Shown: one piece after another, positions 30,226-38,291 of the stretch
Layout of the letters: every line of letters begins with the position of its first letter
Numbering within the stretch: the first letter of the stretch is position 1
Origin: Tritrichomonas foetus
Taxonomy: Eukaryota > Parabasalia > Tritrichomonadida > Tritrichomonadidae
NCBI GenBank assembly: GCA_001839685.1
Contig: MLAK01000682.1
Coordinates: 146,645 to 200,415 of the forward strand
DNA: 53,771 nt
Reading direction: 5' to 3'
Notes under the pieces: model-generated
Told to the model about the DNA's origin: nothing
The model's database searches: none
Seen by the model: the letters and a program-made list of their open reading frames with translations, nothing else
Translations under genes and position numbers: made by a program

Positions 30226-31079
30226 CATTATTAGCATTGTATTTTAACCTATAATGAGGTGGAAATCATCCAAATCTCATGAATTAAATGAAAGATAAAA
30301 AAATTACTCTGATTTTGAGAGGAATTTGTTTCACACTATTTGTTAATCACATTGTTTGTCGAAATAGATTGATTTGAAATAAAATTCGGTTAAGATATTA
30401 AATTTTTCGAATTATTGTAAGACATCAAAAAATAAGGAAAAAAGGTTAAGTAAATATATACAATTCACAGTCATTTATTTTGTTCATAAAAATAAGTACG
30501 TAATTCAACTTTAATGAAAATTGCATTCTCATTATTTTTTTTTCAACATTTGAATTCACAATGTTTTTCACTTTCCCAAATGTACTTATTCAGAATTATG
30601 GAATTGCCGATGAACATACATCAAATTTCATATCTACATTCAACGAATCATAATTATGAAATAAAAAGGAAATCATTAAAATGACTTAAACAGAAAGATC
30701 AAGATAGAATCACAGCACTTGTGCTTCCTTCTAATACACAGAGCAATTCTTGACTTACACCAAATCGTTTTCAATTTTTCTTGACTTTGTCAAAAAAAAG
30801 AAATGCCAATATAACGATGAATTGATGATAAAGTTGAATAATTCGTGTGTATTATCAAATTAATTATGAATATAATATTATATAAACTTGAAATGCAAGA
30901 TAGTTTAAAATCAAGAGAGGAAAAACTAATATTTGTGAATTGTTAAAGTGATTTGAAAAAGTTGACAATATAATTGGCATTCCCAGAATTCATTTATTTA
31001 TGCCTTCAAAGATTGAATTCATTTCACTGTGATATGAATATTTTTGCATTGAAAAGAAGAAGAAGTTCATTGAATTTTA
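30226..31079. other. Intergenic region upstream of the beta-helix surface gene
   Basis: AT-rich. A brief coding-like run near 30690-30830 (KQKDQDRITALVLPSNTQSNS) has a stop inside and is not assigned. The initiator of the next gene lies at its right end. Confidence 0.4.
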
Positions 31080-31091
31080 TCATTTTTTTTG
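31080..31091 (+). promoter_or_regulatory. Initiator of the beta-helix surface-protein gene
   Basis: TCA plus eight T and G, identical to the 12-mer at 601-612. With +1 at 31082 the leader is 23 nt. A second TCATCC 9 nt from the ATG is an alternative. Confidence 0.5.
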
Positions 31092-31104
31092 TTATTCATC
31101 CAGA

Positions 31105-33651
31105 ATGATTTTTATCTTCTTCTTAAGCATTTTGACACTCTCCAGCGGTATCAACTTCAATGACTATTGGTATGGAAAGGTGCCAGAAGGAAAAACTATT
31201 TTTTCCAAACAAAATCATATTGGATGCCTATTAAAAGACAATTCATCAACAGTGACACTTGACGTCAGTATTGATAAAAATTTTCCTGTTTCCAAAACCA
31301 GAATTTTTAATTTGGATGTCAAAGGATATTTATTTATTGATTCAGGTGATTCATTTATGAGAATTCATATGAACCAAGGTGTAGAAAATGCTGTTTGTTT
31401 CAAAACACAAGAAAATTATGACCTTATTATCAATCCATCAAAATGTGCTGGTAATTATGATATGAAAAATAGATTTTATTATGCGTCTTTAAGTGATTTT
31501 GATGGAAAATTTAGAGATGAAACTACTTTAACATTAGTACATGAACATACAATGAAAAAATGTGAAACAAATCAAATGTGTTCAATTTCAGAACCAACAG
31601 TTTTTTATTCAAGTCCTGCTAATTTTAACATTTTTGATCATCATTCAACAGCATGTCAGAGTAAAACGTACAAAATTGATAACAATTTAATGATTGTTTC
31701 ATCTGAAATTGAAAAGCATATCGATATTCATTCAGACCAAATATATTGTAACATTGGAACAAGTAATATTCACATTGAAAATGATTATCTTATGTGCAAT
31801 AATTCAAGAATTGAAGGAATTACATCAACTCAAGAAATTTATGTAATTGGATCATCTGCAGACAATTCAGTTACTGCAACAAACACACATGTTAATATAA
31901 TTTTAAATCACGCAACTATTGTTCAAAATGTTGTTTTTACAGATAGTATCATTCATTTATCGTTTTTTGATGATAATTTTATCGAAGGTTCTGTTTTATT
32001 AAATAATTCTGAAATAGAAATCGGTGGTTCTTCCGGATATGAAGATATTCTAGTGATTAATCAATCAATAAAACTAATGCCATCTAGTACTACTAATAGT
32101 TTAAATATTACTGGTGGAACTATTTACACGAAAGGAATTTTTGCAGACCAAACTGAAAGTGTAATTAAAAAGATGTATTTTGAAAATTGTGAGATTCTTC
32201 CATTCGCTCAATATTTCGATAAATCATCAAATTCCTTATGTAATATCGGTGATAAGGAAAATGGTAAAATAGAAAATATAATAATTGACGAAGGTACCAA
32301 AATGAAAAATGCTAAATTTTCTTTTAAAAATTTCGATTCTTCAAATTTCATAATTTATGGCGGTAATTTGTATATTGAGAATATTGGTGGTAATTTAAAA
32401 GTACTTGAAATTAACGGTGGTGAAATACATATTGATTCTGTTATATCGACCAATATTACAATGAATGAAGGCATTTTATATTTAAATAAAGTGGTAGTCA
32501 ATCATTTCAGAATTGATGATGGTCATTTGATTACTACGCATCATTTATGTCATGAATCACCAAATTTAGAAACTATTCAAATCACTGGAGGTGTTATTAA
32601 TGTTCCTGGACGAATTTGTCCATATAATTCTGTAGGAACAATTGAAATAAGTGGTGGCACTGTGCATGCCAATCAAGGAATTGGTCCAACCAATCAAGGG
32701 TATTTCCAAATGATTAATATTTCAGGTGGAAGTGTTTTTGCTTCATCAACTGGTGATTATGCAGCAATTGGAGGAGGAACATCGGAAGCAGAATGTGGAA
32801 ATATATTCATTTCAGGAGGAATAATATATGCACAAAGTTCTAATGCTCCTGGAATTGGTTCTAAAGGAAATCCTATTAAACTTATAAATATCACTGGTGG
32901 AGAAATTCATGCAAATGGTGGTAAAGATGGTGCTGGTATTGGTTCAGATAATGTGAATTATTTATTAATAACAGGTGGTGATATAATCGCTACAGGTGGT
33001 TATGAAAATGTAGGAATAGGATCAGTCATTTCTAATTCCGATATTACTTTTGCATCAAATCGTTTAATAAGTCAAGAAGGTGATCAATATGTCTGTTTGA
33101 ATATACGAGCAATTAGTGGTGATAGTGTTCGTGTTGGAAGAGGAATTAGTGTTCCTAATAGTCAAAATTATATAAAAACATTTGGAAATAATATAGAAAA
33201 TAAAGGATTTCTAGTTGATACCATTTCTGGTATGCCAAATTGTATTAAACCATGGAAAGATGATAGTCCAAATCCAAAACCTGAACCAACAAAACCGACT
33301 TTTAACCCATCAACAATGCCAACTGCCAAACCAACACCAATTACTAAAAGTCCAACATCAAAACCAATTCCAATAACAAATACTCTTCCTTATTCATCAT
33401 CAATGTCAATTACTGATAATCTTGATTTCACGTCAGATAATAATACAACTGAAAATGATCCAAGTAACAATCAGAAATCAAGTAATATTGTTATCATAAT
33501 TGTTTCTTTATCATTTTTTTTAGGAATTTTAGCAACAATTTTAATTCTGTTTATTGTGAAGTTTGCCAAAGACAGAAAGTTTAATCGAAGTTTGACAGAA
33601 TCAGCTGATTTGATTGATATAAATCTCGGAAATGATACAACTCAAAATTAA
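31105..33651 (+). CDS. Beta-helix surface protein with Gly-rich repeats, Pro/Thr stalk and dileucine tail
   Basis: About 848 residues. Residues 1-15 (MIFIFFLSILTLSSG) form a signal peptide. From about 250 to 690 short strands repeat with recurrent I-x-I-S/T-G-G-x-I/V steps (IEISGGTVHA, INISGGSVFA, IFISGGIIYA, INITGGEIHA, LLITGGDIIA), interleaved with A-x-I-G-G/S turns (YAAIGGG, GAGIGSD, NVGIGSV). This is a right-handed beta-helix pattern also common in secreted proteins of gut bacteria. A Pro/Thr/Lys-rich stalk (about 715-755) leads to a transmembrane helix (about 793-818). The cytoplasmic tail holds ESADLI, a good ExxxL(L/I) endocytosis signal. Adhesion or glycan binding is plausible but inferred. 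Lateral origin of the repeats is possible. Confidence 0.85.
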   Translation: MIFIFFLSILTLSSGINFNDYWYGKVPEGKTIFSKQNHIGCLLKDNSSTVTLDVSIDKNFPVSKTRIFNLDVKGYLFIDSGDSFMRIHMNQGVENAVCFKTQENYDLIINPSKCAGNYDMKNRFYYASLSDFDGKFRDETTLTLVHEHTMKKCETNQMCSISEPTVFYSSPANFNIFDHHSTACQSKTYKIDNNLMIVSSEIEKHIDIHSDQIYCNIGTSNIHIENDYLMCNNSRIEGITSTQEIYVIGSSADNSVTATNTHVNIILNHATIVQNVVFTDSIIHLSFFDDNFIEGSVLLNNSEIEIGGSSGYEDILVINQSIKLMPSSTTNSLNITGGTIYTKGIFADQTESVIKKMYFENCEILPFAQYFDKSSNSLCNIGDKENGKIENIIIDEGTKMKNAKFSFKNFDSSNFIIYGGNLYIENIGGNLKVLEINGGEIHIDSVISTNITMNEGILYLNKVVVNHFRIDDGHLITTHHLCHESPNLETIQITGGVINVPGRICPYNSVGTIEISGGTVHANQGIGPTNQGYFQMINISGGSVFASSTGDYAAIGGGTSEAECGNIFISGGIIYAQSSNAPGIGSKGNPIKLINITGGEIHANGGKDGAGIGSDNVNYLLITGGDIIATGGYENVGIGSVISNSDITFASNRLISQEGDQYVCLNIRAISGDSVRVGRGISVPNSQNYIKTFGNNIENKGFLVDTISGMPNCIKPWKDDSPNPKPEPTKPTFNPSTMPTAKPTPITKSPTSKPIPITNTLPYSSSMSITDNLDFTSDNNTTENDPSNNQKSSNIVIIIVSLSFFLGILATILILFIVKFAKDRKFNRSLTESADLIDINLGNDTTQN

Positions 33652-34045
33652 TATTATTGATTATTATTAAAAAAAATATTTCTCAAATAATTATATATAA
33701 TTTATAGTTTTTCTTTAAAGTCAAATCATTAGTACTGGATTCAGGATTACTTCTATACTAGCTTTGTTGGATACTAAAAATTATTTTTCCCTTGATAACT
33801 CATCATTTATCTTTTTTACCTTTTCGGTTGTACCTCATGAGTGTAATAGGATATATCATTTATATTAATTATTTGTGGCTGAAACAATCACTACAAAAAT
33901 CATTTGTAATATTTTTTAATCATTCTTTGATTGTTTTTATTGGTATAAAAACGGGTGAAGTGTTATTCTGATAAATACCAAAGTAAAATGCGAATTTGTC
34001 TTCAAATTAGTAATAAGGAAAATATTTACTTCATTGAAGCCTTTA
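33652..34045. other. Intergenic region before the 19-bp array
   Basis: About 390 bp of AT-rich sequence downstream of the surface-protein gene; nothing recognisable. Confidence 0.45.
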
Positions 34046-34368
34046 CAAACATTATGAATGATCAAAAACATTATGAATGATCAAAAACATTATGAATGAT
34101 CAAAAACATTATGAATGATCAAAAACATTATGAATGATCAAAAACATTATGAATGATCAAAAACATTATGAATGATCAAAAACATTATGAATGATCAAAA
34201 ACATTATGAATGATCAAAAACATTATGAATGATCAAAAACATTATGAATGATCAAAAACATTATGAATGATCAAAAACATTATGAATGATCAAAAACATT
34301 ATGAATGATCAAAAACATTATGAATGATCAAAAACATTATGAATGATCAAAAATATCATGAATTGGAC
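34046..34368. repeat. Precise tandem array, 16 copies of a 19-bp unit plus one degenerate copy
   Basis: Unit AAAACATTATGAATGATCA. The 16 copies fill 34046-34349 exactly (304 bp = 16 x 19). Only the first base or two of copy 1 differ; a decayed 17th copy (AAAAATATCATGAATTGGA) follows. Each unit contains the palindrome TGATCA. Near-perfect identity indicates recent expansion or strong homogenisation. Both strands have stop codons, so it is non-coding. Confidence 0.95.
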
Positions 34369-34545
34369 AAATTGCTCATAAAAACTGAAGAATTCTAAAA
34401 ATGCCAATGTGAATTATTGTAAGTGAATGAGCAAACCATTTTTAGTAACCATGGTTGAACTTTTTCCTTTTTCACTTTTTTGAATGGTCATTGTTGCTTC
34501 TTCAAATCATTACATGCATGTTACACTCGATATCATATCTTTGTT

Positions 34546-34836
34546 CTATATAATAGTGATAGAATTGTCATGTAAATAATATGATAATATTATTTCTATG
34601 AAAGCAATGATACCAAGGCGTGGATAATTTTGAATGAAGTTTAAAGCTACAACCATAGTTTCAATTTCTTCTTTATTTAAATTTATTTGATTCAATTCTT
34701 CTTCATAACTACCTTCATCTTCATCATTGATTTCTAAATGTTGTTGATTACAAAATTTGCCGCTATAGAAGTTGACTGGTTGACCATAACATATTAATAT
34801 AGGAGGTTTACCCTTTTGATTTTCTGAGCAATTTGA
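34546..34836 (-). pseudogene. Coding remnant, unidentified protein
   Basis: On the minus strand an open run of about 95 codons without an early ATG reads KGKPPILICYGQPVNFYSG, then KFCNQQHLEINDEDEGSYEE, then EEIETMVVALNFIQNYPR, ending in TAG. It follows a stop at its 5' end. Composition and acidic/hydrophobic patterning look like real protein. No family recognised. It adjoins the inverted-repeat region to its right. Confidence 0.4.
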
Positions 34837-34850
34837 AAATTACTCATTAA

Positions 34851-34864
34851 AGCCGTGCACGGCT
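34851..34864. repeat. 14-bp perfect palindrome AGCCGTGCACGGCT
   Basis: A perfect, GC-rich palindrome in an AT-rich spacer, unlikely by composition alone. It sits between the coding remnant and the inverted repeat. Could be a binding site or a transposon scar. Confidence 0.5.
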
Positions 34865-34883
34865 AACTCAGATTCAGTTTATC

Positions 34884-35012
34884 ATGAGATTCGAACAATG
34901 TATCTGCATTACGACCAAACGTTAAGCCAGAAATTCACCTTTCAAATTGACCAAACTTGGTAGTATTTTCTTTAGGTTTGATCGTAATGCAGAGATACAA
35001 TTCGAATCCCAT
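34884..35012. repeat. Inverted repeat with 38-bp arms and a 54-bp spacer
   Basis: Arms at 34884-34921 and 34975-35012 share GATTCGAA, TGTATC, TGCATTACGA and CAAAC in inverse orientation with a few mismatches. The arms contain a TTCGAATCC-like string resembling a tRNA B-box, but no cloverleaf forms. Both arms encode similar peptides (GRNADTLFESH and DRNAEIQFESH), so it may be an inverted duplication of a coding scrap or a small foldback element. Confidence 0.6.
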
Positions 35013-35149
35013 TTTCTGATTTTCCGATTTTGTCAACATCATAAACTTTTTCATAGGTTATATGGCTTATGTGAAATGATGTTCTCAATTTATCAAATTT
35101 TAACCGTACATTATTCACCAATTATTTGACCTAATCCTCAGCAATCAAA

Positions 35150-38035
35150 ATGGATCTAGACAATTTAGAAGGCCTGCTTCGTCAGCCTCCAAGCAACAAT
35201 GGATCTTCCTACTCACAGATATTTCGAAATGACATCTCAAACATAGAAATTTGTAAAAATATTCTCGCCGATTCGAATTGCCCGAATGATCTCCAAATTT
35301 TCCTGTCGTCAACGATTCTATACTTCGTAAGAAATAATACAGACTTAACCGAACTAGAAACACAATTTTCACTGCGTGATTGGTGCATTGAAATTTTACT
35401 CGAAAATTGTAATAATTTTTCAAATAATAAAAGCGTAATTGAAACTATATCAATTATATTCGGAACTCTTTTATTTGAATTATGGAATGATGAAAGCCTG
35501 ATAAAATTTAATGAAATATCTCGATTTTCGGGTTCTCAATTGCTCATTATTTGCCAAATCTATTTACTGAGAGAAACAATATCAATATTTTCAATTAATA
35601 AAAAAAAGATGTTTCGAGGCTTCTCAACACCAATTTTTGAAAAGAATTTATCGGTTGCTTTTGAAATCGCAAAAAATCATATTAGTTCAAATATTAATCA
35701 ACTTGATATTGTTGAAAATTCTCTACGTTTAATATATCAATGCATCATTTATGGAAATGATGAAAAAGTCGAATCTCTTCAAGGATTTAGACCAAATATT
35801 CATTCACTCATTGAAGAAGAAAATTTGGAATTTATTTTTAATCTTTATCATCAAATTCCAAACGAGAGAATTCAACAACAAGTCTTAAAAATTCTTCAAC
35901 TATATTTACTATTTGATAATTCCACATATTCCAATTTATTTAATACCGATTTTGAGATAATTTCCCAATTTTTAATAACAGTACTTAATTCGATAAATCC
36001 TAATTCCGATTCAAATGTTACTAATCTCACAAATTTTCCTGATATTACACAAATTTTATTTTTATATTCATCCAAAGTTACAAGTGCGTTAATTGGTCGG
36101 TATAATACTCTTATTTCCAGTATAGTAGCCATATATTATAATACTACCAAAAGTTTATTGAGTGATGTTTCTAATTTTCGAGAAAAATATCATATTTACG
36201 AAAATGTTTTTAACTTCTGGTCAAAATTATCGTTCACATTTTTCAATCATCCAAACTCACAAGTTCGAATTGACTTTGAAAAATATATTTGTGATATTAC
36301 AAACCATTATTTACATTTTTTATTACATTTACTGTCTTTAAATGATGTCGAATTATATGAAATTATTATTAGCGAAATCTCACTCATTTCCCCATTTCAG
36401 AAATTTTTCAATTTATGTCCTGCCAAAATTTTCCCCATCATTTTCGAAATTTTTAAAGATACTCAAAATCAATTACCACTAGCATTGTATTTAAAAATAT
36501 CCAAAGAAATCATGTCAACGGATTCAAACGTTTCATTCATTGATTCAATTCGTCAAGCTAAATTTTTTGTTTTCGATGCAAGTAAGAAAATCATTTTGCA
36601 ATCTGAGGAATTTATTAAAGATGGAACAGAATCGATTCTTCTTGAACATTCGATTTTATTGTTTTTAAAGGGTATTTCAAAATATGGATTAAATGGTGAT
36701 TTCTTGAAAGATAATGTTTATGATTACTTTTTTAAACGTACCATATTTTCCCTTCGCATGTTTCATAATATTCCAAATTTAGTTTCTTTGGCAATTGACA
36801 TTTTAGGTGAACTGTTTAATGTTGTTGAAAATTCAAAATATGATTTAAACCTAATTACATCTTTACCAACTCTTTTAATTGATCATTTTTTTGAATTTGA
36901 ATTTTTACAAAATGACGAATCCCAGAAATACCAAATTCCATTTTTTAGAACAGTTTTTTATATAACATACCAATACCAAAAATTAGAAATATATTATGGA
37001 TATGCTGATAGTTTATTTGAAAAAGGCGAAACTATTATGCTGACAAGATTACTTATTGGAATTTTAAGGAGTAAGAAAATTCATCCATTTTTAGATTTCA
37101 TAAATTTTTTGATTCCAAATAAAGTGAATTATTTTATTGAGCATTCCAAAAACAATGAAGAAAATATTCCAATTTTAAAAATGTGGCAATATTTTTTAAA
37201 TCAAAGCAATATTTCATTTCCTAAATATTCAGAATTCGGAATTATTATTTTTAAATCTGTTTCTCACATTCTTATAAATTCATTCGACTATTTTCATTTC
37301 CTTGATAATGAAGACATTACAATTCATCTTTTGAAAAGATTAATTCCATGCTTATCAAAGATCTTGAATAACCAGTTCGTTATGTTTGATGCCTTCATAA
37401 TTTATGAAGATCCCATTTTGATTAACCTTTTGGAGAGCGTTAATTCATTTCTCGGGAAGATTCCAATACAAAATATTTTTGAATATCCAAAAGTCTGCAT
37501 AGCTTTTTCTCATTTGATGCCAGCATTGACAAGACATTTTAATTTATTACCAAAATCAATAATTTCATTTATTTCTTATTTTTATGAAAATTGTTTTGAT
37601 CAGCCACAAATTCACAGCAAAGAATACCAGACCATATTTTCAGATGGTATTGAACTTTTTATGAGCTTTATCAATCAAAGCCAACGATCAGATATCATTG
37701 ACATTAAAAATTCGATTCATCATAATTTATCAATCATTTTCTGCCGCATTTGGGAAATAATCCTAAATAGCAATTCACCGAACTATATCTTGGCCAACAG
37801 TTTGAAGGAGTTAATAGTTTATGATTCGAATTTGATGGATATTATTAATAGCTATTTAACAGAAAGTTTATCTGAACCAAATTTGAATGAATATAATGAA
37901 ATATATATCGAATTTACAAAAAACCTTCAATCCAGAATTCTTTCATCAAAAGGGTTGGAATTCAAAGTTTTTGTGGAAAAAATTAAAAATACCTCTAAAA
38001 GTTTGTCAAACATAGTTTCTTTGATTCCTGCTTGA
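35150..38035 (+). CDS. Exportin-7-like karyopherin (HEAT repeats)
   Basis: About 961 residues, all-helical, rich in Leu/Ile/Phe/Asn. The N-terminal third follows the exportin-7/RanBP16 plan: an N-terminal segment with FSLRDWCIEILLENC, a Phe-rich region (MFRGFSTPIFEKNLSVAFEI), then LEFIFNLYHQIPNERIQQQ, which corresponds to the conserved LQLFFDLYHSIP segment of exportin-7. The remainder shows regular 35-45-residue hydrophobic periods typical of HEAT repeats. Such proteins carry cargo through nuclear pores in a Ran-GTP-dependent way. It is somewhat shorter than animal exportin-7 (about 1087 residues) and divergent, so a related karyopherin is the alternative. The start ATG is immediately preceded by no competing in-frame ATG. 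Confidence 0.65.
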   Translation: MDLDNLEGLLRQPPSNNGSSYSQIFRNDISNIEICKNILADSNCPNDLQIFLSSTILYFVRNNTDLTELETQFSLRDWCIEILLENCNNFSNNKSVIETISIIFGTLLFELWNDESLIKFNEISRFSGSQLLIICQIYLLRETISIFSINKKKMFRGFSTPIFEKNLSVAFEIAKNHISSNINQLDIVENSLRLIYQCIIYGNDEKVESLQGFRPNIHSLIEEENLEFIFNLYHQIPNERIQQQVLKILQLYLLFDNSTYSNLFNTDFEIISQFLITVLNSINPNSDSNVTNLTNFPDITQILFLYSSKVTSALIGRYNTLISSIVAIYYNTTKSLLSDVSNFREKYHIYENVFNFWSKLSFTFFNHPNSQVRIDFEKYICDITNHYLHFLLHLLSLNDVELYEIIISEISLISPFQKFFNLCPAKIFPIIFEIFKDTQNQLPLALYLKISKEIMSTDSNVSFIDSIRQAKFFVFDASKKIILQSEEFIKDGTESILLEHSILLFLKGISKYGLNGDFLKDNVYDYFFKRTIFSLRMFHNIPNLVSLAIDILGELFNVVENSKYDLNLITSLPTLLIDHFFEFEFLQNDESQKYQIPFFRTVFYITYQYQKLEIYYGYADSLFEKGETIMLTRLLIGILRSKKIHPFLDFINFLIPNKVNYFIEHSKNNEENIPILKMWQYFLNQSNISFPKYSEFGIIIFKSVSHILINSFDYFHFLDNEDITIHLLKRLIPCLSKILNNQFVMFDAFIIYEDPILINLLESVNSFLGKIPIQNIFEYPKVCIAFSHLMPALTRHFNLLPKSIISFISYFYENCFDQPQIHSKEYQTIFSDGIELFMSFINQSQRSDIIDIKNSIHHNLSIIFCRIWEIILNSNSPNYILANSLKELIVYDSNLMDIINSYLTESLSEPNLNEYNEIYIEFTKNLQSRILSSKGLEFKVFVEKIKNTSKSLSNIVSLIPA

Positions 38036-38291
38036 TTTCATCTCTCTTTTTTTGTTTGTTTGTATTTAAATTTGTTTTTTTAAATAAAGATTATAAATTC
38101 TAAATAGTGATATATTCTTTTATTTACTAATACAAATATTTTAGAATTTATAACATTAGATTCAATTTCCGCATTTTTTTCACCTTCATCATTCCAATTA
38201 TAAACTTTTTTATGTCAGTTTTTAGATTGACGATTCTCTGATAGATGATTTCTTAAGTATTAAAATATGTACTATTGAGTGTAGGATCTTT

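Noticed and set aside
34046..34368. CRISPR array
   Set aside because: No spacers: units are directly contiguous 19-bp repeats, and the genome is eukaryotic.
34884..35012. Possible tRNA or tRNA pair because of TTCGAATCC-like strings
   Set aside because: No acceptor, D or anticodon stems can be drawn around either arm; only an inverted repeat is supported.
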